Positions 24,230-32,769 of a DNA stretch of 38,931 bases are shown here, in pieces. Within the stretch, counting starts at the first letter, position 1. Each line of letters starts with the position of its first letter. The stretch is from the NCBI GenBank assembly GCA_964580995.1, contig CAZOMV010000053.1, positions 1-38,931 on the forward strand, written 5' to 3'. Source of the DNA: JAKJEP01 sp964580995 (GTDB taxonomy: Bacteria > Planctomycetota > Phycisphaerae > Sedimentisphaerales > SM23-30). The notes beneath the pieces are model-generated. The model was given only the letters and a program-made list of their open reading frames with translations. It made no database searches and was not told the origin of the DNA. The position numbers were made by a program, and so were the translations under genes.

Positions 24230-25093
24230 ATGGAAAGTAATCAAATGGAAAGTGAATTTGAATTTATCCGGTTGGTGGGCGACGAAAGGCGGGTGGGGAC
24301 CACGCTGGCCAGTGTTTCGCGGCACTGGCAGGGCGATAAGGAACGTTTTCTTTTTATCAGTCCTCACGATGATGATGTGGTATTAGGCGGTGGGCTGCTC
24401 CTGCAACTGGCGCAGCGGGAAGGGGTGTCCGTCCATATCCTGATCGTCACCGATGGCAGCATGGGGTACTGTAGCCCTGAAGAAAAGGACTCCATATCCC
24501 AAATTCGTTATGCGGAAGCCTACGAATGTTACCAGAATCTGGGCATACCCAGGGAAAATATTACCTGGGTGGGGTATCCCGACTGCCAGCTGGTCAACTA
24601 TTGCGGCAGAAAGCTGGCGGCTCCGGGCGATAAGGGTGCCATAGAGGGATATACCGGCTTGCAGAATACCTTTACCTATTACCTGCGAAAAATCCGGCCA
24701 ACCCAGTGCTTCCTGCCCACCTCCAACGACTTGCATCCGGATCATCAGATCTCCCATGCCGAACTGCTGATTAGCCTGTTCCATGCCTCCGGCAATATCT
24801 GGCCGGAATTGGGCTTGGCCCTGGAAAAAGTTCCTTATGTGCATGAAATGGGTGTCTATTGCGATTTTCCCGAACCGCCCAAGTTGCGGATGCGCGCCCC
24901 GTTATCCTATCTGGAAAAGAAGCTGGAAGGCATCGCCGCCTTTAAGTCGCAGAAGCAGATCGGCGCCTTGATCGATATTGTCCGGAAAACCGGTCCGGAA
25001 GAATATCTGCGGGCTTTACGCTTCAGCCTGTACCAGCCCGTCCGGTACCGCAACCAGTTTGAAGTGAAACAGTCCATCCATTACATCCGCTGA
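24230..25093 (+). CDS. PIG-L family deacetylase
   Basis: 287 aa, cytoplasmic. The zinc site is PHDDD (45-49) and HPDH (169-172). The family removes acetyl groups from N-acetylglucosamine-type sugars in glycolipids, mycothiol, bacillithiol or antibiotics. The chain continues with ISHAELLISLFHAS and a C-terminal helical part. AAAGGA lies 8 nt upstream of the ATG. The next gene begins 11 nt after the stop and probably shares its mRNA; both may belong to a carbohydrate or secondary-metabolite step controlled by the divergent AraC regulator. Confidence 0.88.
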   Translation: MESNQMESEFEFIRLVGDERRVGTTLASVSRHWQGDKERFLFISPHDDDVVLGGGLLLQLAQREGVSVHILIVTDGSMGYCSPEEKDSISQIRYAEAYECYQNLGIPRENITWVGYPDCQLVNYCGRKLAAPGDKGAIEGYTGLQNTFTYYLRKIRPTQCFLPTSNDLHPDHQISHAELLISLFHASGNIWPELGLALEKVPYVHEMGVYCDFPEPPKLRMRAPLSYLEKKLEGIAAFKSQKQIGALIDIVRKTGPEEYLRALRFSLYQPVRYRNQFEVKQSIHYIR

Positions 25094-25104
25094 GTGGAAA
25101 ATGT

Positions 25105-25857
25105 ATGAGTAAAGCCATCTTATATCTTGGCGATACCGGCCTGCGGGAAGCCGCGTGCTATCTGGCGGGTGTCATGGCCCATTATGGAATCGGTTTTGAT
25201 TATTTCTCTTCTAATAAAAAGTTTGATACGGACTGGCTGGCTCGAAAATACCGGGCGATCCTTCTCAGCGATTATCCGGCGGAAAATTTCACCCCGGAAC
25301 AACTGCAAAGCCTGGCGGAAAAAGTAAAAAGCGGCCCGGGCCTGCTGATGATCGGCGGCTGGGAGTCTTTTTCCGGCCTGGGCGGGGGATATACCCACAC
25401 GGCCTTGAAAGATGTTTTACCCGTGGTTATGCAGGATGGCGATGATCGGGTCAACAGCTCCAGCCCCTGCCTGATCGAAAAAAATGCGGACCATCCGATT
25501 CTGGAGAGTTTACCGTTTGAACAAGAGGTAACCGGTGTGGGCGGGTATAATGCCTTCCGGGCCAAAGAAAACAGCCAGACCCTGCTTTCTCTGCACCGGT
25601 TTCAGGTAAAACACACCCGGCTGCTGTACCATTTCGAAGAAAAAGAATCTGCCCCCTTGTTAGTGGCAGGCCAATATGGTGCGGGTCGGGTCGCGGCCTT
25701 TGCCAGCGATGTGGCGCCGCACTGGGTGGGGGGGCTGGTGGATTGGGGTATGCCGCGGATCAAGGCCCAGGCCCCCGGTTCGATTCCTGTGGAGGTAGGC
25801 GGCTACTATGCCCGGTTTTTCGCCAACCTGGTCAACTGGGTAGCCAATAATAGATAA
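25105..25857 (+). CDS. Glutamine-amidotransferase-like (DUF1355 / ThuA-like) protein
   Basis: 250 aa, no signal peptide. The flavodoxin-like fold of class I amidotransferases is visible: YRAILLSDYPAENFTPEQL, GPGLLMIGGWESFSG, GAGRVAAFASDVAPHWVGG and a final FFANLVNWVA. The catalytic cysteine of a true glutaminase is not evident (GGWESF at the nucleophile elbow), so glutamine hydrolysis is unlikely. Related proteins are found in sugar-metabolism clusters. It follows the PIG-L gene by 11 nt. Confidence 0.75.
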   Translation: MSKAILYLGDTGLREAACYLAGVMAHYGIGFDYFSSNKKFDTDWLARKYRAILLSDYPAENFTPEQLQSLAEKVKSGPGLLMIGGWESFSGLGGGYTHTALKDVLPVVMQDGDDRVNSSSPCLIEKNADHPILESLPFEQEVTGVGGYNAFRAKENSQTLLSLHRFQVKHTRLLYHFEEKESAPLLVAGQYGAGRVAAFASDVAPHWVGGLVDWGMPRIKAQAPGSIPVEVGGYYARFFANLVNWVANNR

Positions 25858-25932
25858 TGACGGAAACGCCAAAAGTCGATATTGACATCCAAAAACGGTT
25901 CTGGCTCCCCAATACAAGGGATCGAAGAGCTT

Positions 25933-25948
25933 TTGACGCTGGCGTCAA
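25933..25948. promoter_or_regulatory. Inverted repeat upstream of phosphofructokinase
   Basis: Arms TTGACGC (25933-25939) and GCGTCAA (25942-25948) are exact reverse complements around a 2-nt centre, 31 nt before the GTG start. The size and position fit a dimeric repressor or activator site. The left arm also resembles a -35 box. Confidence 0.4.
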
Positions 25949-25978
25949 TAATGATTAGAAGTTCGTAAAGGAGATTAC

Positions 25979-27181
25979 GTGATACGGAAAGGAAACGTCA
26001 TCATCGGTCAGTCGGGCGGTCCGACTTCGGTTATTAATGCCTCGCTGGCTGGGATTGTTCAGGCAGCCGGGCAGTGGGAAGCGGTGGGGAAGGTGCTGGG
26101 GATGCGCTACGGGATCGAAGGATTCCTGCAGGGAAAAATCATGGACCTGGGGCAGGAGTCCGCCGCCGCCCTCGAAGGGCTGAAAACCACCCCGTCCAGT
26201 GCCCTGGGTTCCTGCCGGCATAAACTAAAGGAAGAGGACCTCCCGGCGGTACTGGAGATGCTGAAAAGGCACGATATCCGGTACTTGTTTTTAATCGGCG
26301 GCAATGACACAATGGATACGATCCACCGCGTGGAAGCCTATGCCCGGAAGAATCACTACGAGCTGGTCGGTATCGGTGTCCCCAAAACGGTGGACAACGA
26401 TCTGTTCGGCACGGATCATACCCCCGGCTTTGCCAGCGCCGCCCGGTACATGGCCCTGTCGGTCATGCAGGCGGGCATCCTGGCGCGGGATATGCAAAAG
26501 GTGGATCAGTTCGTCGTTTTCCAGACCATTGGACGCTCCGCCGGCTGGCTGGCGGCGGCGGCGGCCCTGGGAAAAACAGATCCGCGGGATGCCCCGCACC
26601 TCCTTTGCCTGCCGGAACGGCCTTTTGAAAAGGCAAAATTCCTGGCGGATGTGAAAAGGGCCTACGAGCAATCCGGATTTGTTTCTGTGGTCTGCGGGGA
26701 GGGGATCACCTACGCCGACGGCCGGCCGGTTTCCGCTTCCGAGACAACGGACAAGTTCAGCAATGTCGAGTTCGGCGCGATGGGCGGTGCCAGCGCCGCC
26801 ACCGTTCTGCACCGCATGATCTCGAAGGAATTCGGCTTCCGGGGAGAATTTCAGATTACCGAGTCTTTGCCGATGTGCGCCGCCGACCGGGCGGTTCCCC
26901 AGGATATCGAGGAGGCGTACCGGTGCGGCCAGGCAGCCGTACAACTGGCCCAGCAGGGTAAAACGGGCCTGATGGTCACGCTCGTGCGGGAATCGACCCA
27001 TCCCTATCGATGTACGACAGGTGCGATTGCCCTGTCGGAGGTGGCGGTCAAAGCCAAACCCATGCCCGATGCCTTTATCAATCCCGAAGGAAATTTTGTA
27101 ACCCCGGCCTTTCTGGAGTATCTCAGGCCGCTGGTGGGGGAACTGCCCCATTACACCCGGCTGGCATACCATATGCTTTGA
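25979..27181 (+). CDS. pfp: 6-phosphofructokinase, probably pyrophosphate-dependent
   Basis: 400 aa. GQSGGPTSVINASLAG (10-25) is the phosphate-binding start of PFKs. PKTVDND (135-141) carries the lysine associated with PPi use, in place of the usual ATP-type residue. The block that is GGDG in ATP enzymes reads GGND (107-110): the last aspartate again suits PPi, while the position before it is Asn. The enzyme interconverts fructose-6-P and fructose-1,6-bisphosphate in glycolysis. The start is GTG at 25979 with AAGGAG 5 nt upstream. Convergent with a PTPS-family gene 40 nt away. Confidence 0.9.
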   Translation: MIRKGNVIIGQSGGPTSVINASLAGIVQAAGQWEAVGKVLGMRYGIEGFLQGKIMDLGQESAAALEGLKTTPSSALGSCRHKLKEEDLPAVLEMLKRHDIRYLFLIGGNDTMDTIHRVEAYARKNHYELVGIGVPKTVDNDLFGTDHTPGFASAARYMALSVMQAGILARDMQKVDQFVVFQTIGRSAGWLAAAAALGKTDPRDAPHLLCLPERPFEKAKFLADVKRAYEQSGFVSVVCGEGITYADGRPVSASETTDKFSNVEFGAMGGASAATVLHRMISKEFGFRGEFQITESLPMCAADRAVPQDIEEAYRCGQAAVQLAQQGKTGLMVTLVRESTHPYRCTTGAIALSEVAVKAKPMPDAFINPEGNFVTPAFLEYLRPLVGELPHYTRLAYHML

Positions 27182-27221
27182 GAATGTGGCAGTATTTCCC
27201 GCCCGCCCATCGGAAAATGCC

Positions 27222-27587
27222 TCACCGGTAGCAGGCCCGGCAATCAGGCGTTTCCCATAGCACGATTTTGCGGAGGGCCAGATGGGCCGGCAGTTTATCG
27301 GCCAGCTTATCATAGACATACTTGGCTACGGTTTCGGTGGAGGGATTGCCGTTTTGGAAATCCGGCAGTTCGTTGATGGAGGCCGCCTGGCCCAGGGGTT
27401 CCACCGCTTGCTTCAGCAGCTTTTGCAGCTTATGAAAATCGATCACCATGCCATACGCATCCAGCTCCTGGCTTTCCACCGTGGCGGCGACCTTCCAGTC
27501 GTGTTCGTGCCGGGGTTCTTTCTGGTTGTCCGGCAGCCGCAAAAAATGAGATGCCTTAAAAACGATTTCAACCGTGGTGCTGTACAT
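27222..27587 (-). CDS. 6-pyruvoyl-tetrahydropterin synthase / QueD family protein
   Basis: 121 aa. The zinc ligands are H14 in FKASHFLR and H27/H29 in EPRHEHDWKV, matching the PTPS fold, which turns dihydroneopterin triphosphate or related pterins into 6-substituted tetrahydropterins. The cysteine normally found a few residues before the HxH pair is absent (RLPDNQKEPRHEHD). Downstream MVIDFHKL, PSTETVAKYVYDKLAD and KIVLWETPDC are family-like. The missing catalytic cysteine suggests a different reaction or another proton donor. The gene follows coaD by 24 nt on the same strand. Confidence 0.8.
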   Translation of the reverse strand: MYSTTVEIVFKASHFLRLPDNQKEPRHEHDWKVAATVESQELDAYGMVIDFHKLQKLLKQAVEPLGQAASINELPDFQNGNPSTETVAKYVYDKLADKLPAHLALRKIVLWETPDCRACYR

Positions 27588-27611
27588 AGATTTACCTGTC
27601 CCCTACCCGAA

Positions 27612-28112
27612 CTATTTGGGCAGGGTACCTAATTTTACCTTGAGCCGGTCATAGACATTGGGGGGAATCAGGCCCGAGACATCGCCGCCGAACCGGCCCA
27701 CTTCTCGGATCAGGGTGGAAGTGGTAAAGCCGTATCGCTCGCCGGTCATAATGAACATGGTCTCGACCCCCGCCACCGCCCGGTTGGTCAGGGCCAACTG
27801 AAATTCATACTGCACGTCGGTCAGGTTCCGCAGGCCGCGCATAATCACCTGGGCTTTTTTGCTTTTGACATATTCCACCGTCAGCCCCGTGAACCGCTCG
27901 ACCAGAATACCGGGCATGTCTTTGACCAGTTCCTGGATCATCTCGACCCGTTCCGCCCCAGTAAACAGGGAATCCTTCTCCGGATTGTCGCCCACCGCGA
28001 TAATCAGCTCATCGACAATCTTGATCCCCCGTTGAATTACGTCCAGATGGCCATTGGTAATCGGGTCGAAAGAACCCGGAAAAACCGCTCGTACAAATTT
28101 ATTCGGAGTCAT
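27612..28112 (-). CDS. coaD: Phosphopantetheine adenylyltransferase
   Basis: 166 aa, the normal CoaD length. FPGSFDPITNGHLDVIQRG is the nucleotidyltransferase start with the (T/H)xGH motif. GDNPEKDSLFTGAERVEMI follows, then MRGLRNLTDVQYEFQLALTNR, the phosphopantetheine contact block, and TTSTLIREVGRFGGDVSGLIPPNV. It transfers AMP from ATP to 4'-phosphopantetheine in the fourth step of CoA synthesis. A purine-rich GGAAG lies just upstream of the ATG. The PTPS-family gene follows in the same run. Confidence 0.95.
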   Translation of the reverse strand: MTPNKFVRAVFPGSFDPITNGHLDVIQRGIKIVDELIIAVGDNPEKDSLFTGAERVEMIQELVKDMPGILVERFTGLTVEYVKSKKAQVIMRGLRNLTDVQYEFQLALTNRAVAGVETMFIMTGERYGFTTSTLIREVGRFGGDVSGLIPPNVYDRLKVKLGTLPK

Positions 28113-28228
28113 ATCTTCCGCTCACATAAAAAAAAACGGCTGTCGGTTCACACCATGTTACGGTAAAAAAGTATGATACAGCAAGTTTCTCCCCCTGGCA
28201 AGGCAAATTCAGACACGGAGCCAGCGGT

Positions 28229-29368
28229 TCAGGATCGCCTTTTTCTTCTGCCTAAGCAGGCCCACCCGGCCCCCAGCAGAACCAGCCCGGCCGGTTCGGG
28301 AATGGGCTTGAGTAAATACGCCGAAGAGATGCCCTGGGGATTGGTGCCATAACCCACAATCCAGCCATTGTCATTGATGTCGAACGCGGCCTCCAGCGAC
28401 CAGCCCAGAGACGGGTCGATCAGGGTATTCAGGTCGATGGGGTTCCCGCCGGGTACAATAGCAAAAAGGGTGGCGTGATAATCGGAACTGCCGGACCGGG
28501 AATACCCCACGATCTGGCCGCCATTATTGATGGCATAGGCGGCGCTTTGCATACCGCTCAGGGCGCCCAGATTGGTATTATTGCCCTGCCCGGAGGCATC
28601 GAACAAGGTGGCGTAACTTTGCCCCTCCGCCGTTGTGGCAAAACCCACGATCTGGTCGCTATCATTGATGCAATACGCGGAACTGCTGCTTCCGCCCAGC
28701 GAACCCAGGTTTACATTGACGCCGTTGCCGCTAGGGTCAAAAAACATCGCCTGCGTCTGTATAAACATTTGCTCGCTGATCAATTCGCCCACGATCTTGC
28801 CGCTGTTGTTAACAGACCAGGCGCAACTGCCCTGACTGGCCAGGCTGAAGGCTTTATATGCGATCCCGAAGAAGGGAATCTGTGTTTCTTCAAACCAGAC
28901 CGCCCGGTTCTTATTCGCGGTATCCGCCGTCTGCCCGACGATCAGCCCGTCCTCGTTGATCGAACGCGCCATCCCCTGGCTGCCGCCCAGACTGCCCAGC
29001 GGGGTATTGTTCTTATTACCCGTATGATCAAACAAAGCGGCGGCTTTGGCCTGAAACTGTCCGCCAAAACCGGCGGACGCCCCCACGATCACACCCAGAT
29101 TATTGATGGCATACGCACAACTGGTATAATTGCTCAATAAAATCGTATTGCCGTCCCCACTGGAATCAAAACGTACCGCCCGGCTGCTCGTTAAAGAATA
29201 GTTGATAACTCCTACGGCCAAACCGTCATTGTTGATCGAATAGGCACAACTTGCCTGGTTATTCCCCAGATCGATCAAATCATAACAAACGGTAGCGGAA
29301 GAATTGGAAATTCCCAGCCCAAACCAGACTGCACCTAGGAATATGAATCGAAAAATTGTTTTTTCCAT
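28229..29368 (-). CDS. Exported HAF-repeat protein with PEP-CTERM anchor
   Basis: 379 aa from ATG 29368, chosen because it puts a normal signal peptide (residues 1-24, FRFIFLGAVWFGLG) at the N-terminus; the frame is open further upstream. Seven HAF-type repeats follow, each with an IN(N/D/E)-x-G-x-(I/V)-VG core, for example AYSINNDGLAVG, AYAINNLGVIVG and AYAINNGGQIVG. The C-terminus IPEPAGLVLLGAGWACLGRR has the PEP motif, a hydrophobic helix and arginines, the sorting signal handled by exosortase. The protein is probably surface or extracellular matrix material. No exosortase is in the window. Confidence 0.85.
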   Translation of the reverse strand: MEKTIFRFIFLGAVWFGLGISNSSATVCYDLIDLGNNQASCAYSINNDGLAVGVINYSLTSSRAVRFDSSGDGNTILLSNYTSCAYAINNLGVIVGASAGFGGQFQAKAAALFDHTGNKNNTPLGSLGGSQGMARSINEDGLIVGQTADTANKNRAVWFEETQIPFFGIAYKAFSLASQGSCAWSVNNSGKIVGELISEQMFIQTQAMFFDPSGNGVNVNLGSLGGSSSSAYCINDSDQIVGFATTAEGQSYATLFDASGQGNNTNLGALSGMQSAAYAINNGGQIVGYSRSGSSDYHATLFAIVPGGNPIDLNTLIDPSLGWSLEAAFDINDNGWIVGYGTNPQGISSAYLLKPIPEPAGLVLLGAGWACLGRRKRRS

Positions 29369-29555
29369 TTCAGTCATCTCTGCATACCCAAAAATGAAAA
29401 CTAAAAAATCCTTCCAGGTGAACCCAAAATCGAAGGTTCCCTCAAGCATAAAATTAATAATACCCGAAAAGAGGGCGGAAATCAAGAAAAAAAATGATAA
29501 AAACGTCGGCCGGGAAAAAACGGGTACGCAAAACACAAGTGATTATTTGCCAATA

Positions 29556-31772
29556 TCATAGGGCCGTTTGCAGCGCAACCCGGAAGATAGCGCCGCTGGG
29601 CTGGGCGGCGGCGATCTCGACGAAGCCGCGATGGGCCTGGGCGAATTTTTTCACCAGGGCCAGCCCCAGCCCCGTGCCGGTGGTTTCCCGCCGGGACTCC
29701 TCCCCGATCCGGTAGAATTCCTCGAAAATCTTCTGCCGCTGGTTGTGGGGCACGCCGGGACCGTGGTCCTCCACCTCGATCAGCACGAAGCTGCCCCGCA
29801 GCAGGGTACGGACCGTAATCGTTTTGTCCTCCGCGCCGCGGGCATATTTCACCGCGTTATCGATCAGGTTGATCGCGATCTGCATGACGGCATCCCGGTC
29901 AAACGGGACCGATTCCATAACCGTAAAATCCTTCACCAGCGTAAAACCATGCTGGGCGGCATAGGGGCTGAGCATCTCCACAATCCCCCCGACACAGGCA
30001 TTGATGTCCCCCAGCTGGAAGTTATACTTTTTCTTGCCCCGTTGAATGCGGGAAAAGTCCAGCACATTTTCGATCAGCCGGCTGAGCCGCTCGCTCTCCT
30101 GCCGCATATTCGAATAATATTCCTGCCGCTTGGTATCGTTTTTAATCCAGTTCTTTTCCAGCATCTCCGTGTACATGCGGATCGAGGTCAGCGGCGTGCG
30201 CAGCTCGTGCGAAACCGCCGAGATGAAATCATCCTTCTGCCGCGCCAGCTTCAACTGGGCATGCACGTTCCGCCACAGGCTGGCCACCCCCAGCATCACC
30301 ACCACAAACACCAGGCCGAGGATGCCGAAATACCAGTTCCGCATCTGGCCGATCTGCCGGGGAATCCAGCCGGGATCGATTTCGCGCAGATACAAAGCCA
30401 GATTGCCGAATCCGAAATCGAGAACGGCGGTATAAGCCACACCCTGCTCATCGGCGGCATGGTCCAGCTCGAAATCCATCCCTTCCCGCATGAACTGCCG
30501 GGCGGACGCGGCCACCTCCTCCAGCAGCTTGCGGTCATGGAGCTGAAATCCTTGCAGGAAATGCCGGTCTTCAATCTGTACATGGCGGAGCATAAAGATG
30601 TCCCCGCCAAAAATCGCGATGCTATTCCCCGCATGGGCAACCATCAGCGGCACAAACGGCTCGATGCGTATCTGCACCAGATCCGAGGTAGGACTGCTTG
30701 TCGGCTGAACAGCCGCCGGAGCAGGCGCATTTTCTCTCAGAACGGAAACCCCCTCTGTCTGCAATTCGACCTGCGGCATGAGGGCCGGTTCGGCCGGTGC
30801 CATGATGGCCGGACTTGGCGGCGTTCCTTCCAACAGCGCATCTGACTTCGATACGTCTTTTTTACCGCCGCCGTAGGATAACGTCTCGGATGTTTCCTCT
30901 TCCGGCTTATTGCTCAGCGGCGAGGAGGGTTCCGAGGCAGGAACGGCAAGCTGTGACTCCATTCTTTGCCCGCGTCTTTTATGCAGGGTCAAATCAAGCC
31001 GGTCAACCGGCTCGCCGGCATTGCGAAAATTTTGCTCCACCGTCGCTCGCTGCTGGGTAATCACCTGTTCCTGCCGATCGGATTGCTGAAGACTTTCAAT
31101 TTTGAGTTCACTGCTGCTTTGGCGACGGGCTTTTCCCTGCGATTTCGGAGGAGCGGATTTCGCCAAGGCCCCCTTACTCTTTGGTGCATCATAGGCATCT
31201 TTATCGGTTTGAACCCGGTTGGCATATTCTTCCATTTTGCGAAATCCCGTCACTGCCTCCGGGATTTTTTTATCGGCCTCCGCCCAGGTGTCCGGCCAGG
31301 AGCCATTCAGCACCGGCAGCAGGCTGGTTTTGATTTTTTGCAAATACTGCTGGGCCGGGGTAAATTTTTGCTGAACCGATTTCTGTTCCTGTTCCTGCTG
31401 CGGATTATAAAAAGGACTGATGACCGAGCCGCCCGGCTCAATCTGAAAGTACCCGTAGGCCAGGCCGTGCTCCATCTGGTCCCCCAGCGGCGAACGCAGC
31501 AGAGTAACCTGCTGACCGGCCTGGCCGGCCACATTCTCAGGGACATAATAGTACTGGTAATCGGTATAGGGCCGTTTCTGTTCGGTCAAAATGAATTTAT
31601 CCAGCTTGCCCTTGACATCCTGCTGGATCTGCTCGGCGACGGAGGCAAACTCCGCGTACCGCCGGCCCGCCAGCCCCTCCTGTTGCAGACTGATGGCACG
31701 ATACCCCAGCCCGCTCAGCCCGCACAGGCTGATGAAAATAAGGATCGATACGATAATCAAACGCCGGTACAT
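29556..31772 (-). CDS. Membrane sensor histidine kinase with long repeat-poor sensor
   Basis: 738 aa. Membrane segments are at about 4-27 and 479-499, so residues 28-478 lie outside the cytoplasm. Within them about 125-365 is low-complexity, Gln/Ser/Pro-rich and probably unfolded, while about 366-470 looks globular. The histidine-kinase core follows directly, without HAMP: H522 in SAVSHELRTPLTS, then N-box NLIDNAVKYA, G1 DHGPGVP and G2 GTGLGLALVKKF. It should phosphorylate the OmpR-type regulator encoded 12 nt upstream. The signal is unknown; the divergent VWA/MuiA-like genes suggest envelope status. Confidence 0.88.
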   Translation of the reverse strand: MYRRLIIVSILIFISLCGLSGLGYRAISLQQEGLAGRRYAEFASVAEQIQQDVKGKLDKFILTEQKRPYTDYQYYYVPENVAGQAGQQVTLLRSPLGDQMEHGLAYGYFQIEPGGSVISPFYNPQQEQEQKSVQQKFTPAQQYLQKIKTSLLPVLNGSWPDTWAEADKKIPEAVTGFRKMEEYANRVQTDKDAYDAPKSKGALAKSAPPKSQGKARRQSSSELKIESLQQSDRQEQVITQQRATVEQNFRNAGEPVDRLDLTLHKRRGQRMESQLAVPASEPSSPLSNKPEEETSETLSYGGGKKDVSKSDALLEGTPPSPAIMAPAEPALMPQVELQTEGVSVLRENAPAPAAVQPTSSPTSDLVQIRIEPFVPLMVAHAGNSIAIFGGDIFMLRHVQIEDRHFLQGFQLHDRKLLEEVAASARQFMREGMDFELDHAADEQGVAYTAVLDFGFGNLALYLREIDPGWIPRQIGQMRNWYFGILGLVFVVVMLGVASLWRNVHAQLKLARQKDDFISAVSHELRTPLTSIRMYTEMLEKNWIKNDTKRQEYYSNMRQESERLSRLIENVLDFSRIQRGKKKYNFQLGDINACVGGIVEMLSPYAAQHGFTLVKDFTVMESVPFDRDAVMQIAINLIDNAVKYARGAEDKTITVRTLLRGSFVLIEVEDHGPGVPHNQRQKIFEEFYRIGEESRRETTGTGLGLALVKKFAQAHRGFVEIAAAQPSGAIFRVALQTAL

Positions 31773-31784
31773 AATAAACAGGTC

Positions 31785-32480
31785 CTATTCATTTTCATAT
31801 TTATAACCCGCTCCGCGCACGGTTTTAATAATTTGCGGCTCGGTGGTGTCCTTCTCGATCTTCGCCCGCAGCTTGGCAATGTGCATATCCACGGTTCGCG
31901 TGCCTAGCTCGGTCATAGTCTCCCCCCAGACTTTCTCATACAGTTCATCCCGGCTGATGATCCGATGCGGATAGGCCGCCAAATACTGAATGATCTGGGC
32001 CTCGCGGGTGGTAATCTCCACGCTGCGGCTGTGGTTCTTCACGGTCAGGGCGGAAATGTCCACCTCCCAGCCGCCAAAAGAAAAACACTGGCCCACCGCC
32101 CGGCCCGGACTCATCCGCCGCAAAACCGCCAGCATCCGCGCCAGCAGCTCCTCCAGCGAAAAAGGCTTGGTAATGTAATCATCCGCCCCCAGATTCAGCC
32201 CGCTGATCTTCTCCTGCTCCTGCCCCTTGGCCGTCAGCATAATAATCGGGGTCTGCAAACCGTTCTGCCGCCATTGCCGGCAAAGCTGCTCCCCGCTGAT
32301 CTTCGGCAGCATCAGGTCCAGCAGGATCAGATCAAACCGCTTGCCAGCCGCCAGCCGCTGCGCCTCCAACCCGTCCATCGCTTCGGCTACCGCAAAATCA
32401 TGATACTCCAGAAAATCCTTCAGCCCCTGCCGGATCTTCGGCTCATCTTCCACGATCAATATCGTTGTTTTCGTTTCCAT
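31785..32480 (-). CDS. OmpR/PhoB-type response regulator
   Basis: 231 aa. The receiver domain is at 1-120 with acidic pocket E11/D12, phospho-acceptor D55 (LILLDLMLP) and the switch lysine in TKPF. The winged-helix DNA-binding domain is at about 130-230 (REAQIIQYLAAYPHRIISRDEL, then TRTVDMHIAKLRAKI and IKTVRGAGYKY). The downstream sensor kinase gene starts 12 nt after its stop. The gene is divergent from the secreted VWA gene, with 289 bp holding two palindromic repeats between them. Confidence 0.94.
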   Translation of the reverse strand: METKTTILIVEDEPKIRQGLKDFLEYHDFAVAEAMDGLEAQRLAAGKRFDLILLDLMLPKISGEQLCRQWRQNGLQTPIIMLTAKGQEQEKISGLNLGADDYITKPFSLEELLARMLAVLRRMSPGRAVGQCFSFGGWEVDISALTVKNHSRSVEITTREAQIIQYLAAYPHRIISRDELYEKVWGETMTELGTRTVDMHIAKLRAKIEKDTTEPQIIKTVRGAGYKYENE

Positions 32481-32543
32481 ATCTCATTCCACCTGCTGTA
32501 CCAACACCAATTGTGCCACGGCCATTTTGGCCGTGTTCTTCAC

Positions 32544-32573
32544 GTAGGGTGGGGCTTGCCCCACCGTCTTCCT
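32544..32573 (+). repeat. GTAG-footed hairpin, copy 1
   Basis: The foot GTAGGG is followed by a perfect stem TGGGG / CCCCA with loop CTTG, then CCGTCTTCCT. The foot and tail are shared with copy 2, which begins at 32580. It resembles REP elements, whose hairpins carry a GTAG tetranucleotide at the base. Confidence 0.65.
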
Positions 32574-32579
32574 GATTCG

Positions 32580-32610
32580 GTAGGGTGGGTTCTTAACCCA
32601 CCGTCTTCCT
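32580..32610 (+). repeat. GTAG-footed hairpin, copy 2
   Basis: The foot (GTAGGG) and tail (CCGTCTTCCT) are the same as in copy 1, but the stem is TGGGTT / AACCCA around CTT. The two copies differ in stem sequence while both pair perfectly, so pairing and not sequence seems to be kept. Confidence 0.65.
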
Positions 32611-32769
32611 AAATTATACCATACCGCATCCCTTTGCGCATGTAAATGTTCTGTAAAAAAAGATGGTCCGTATTTTACATCCAATTTACTTGGCGTTCAA
32701 GGATTTTGATTTCATAATTCAGGTAGTGATAATGTCCGTTTTCTGGCAATACCTTGAAAGGAGCGTACC

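Noticed and set aside
26291..27319. 342-codon open frame on the minus strand
   Set aside because: It is antisense to phosphofructokinase and has biased composition without a recognisable domain.
29568..30845. 425-codon open frame on the plus strand
   Set aside because: It is antisense to the histidine-kinase gene, whose H, N, G1 and G2 boxes are intact.
32544..32610. CRISPR array
   Set aside because: Only two units exist, with no spacer of regular length; each is a self-contained hairpin.
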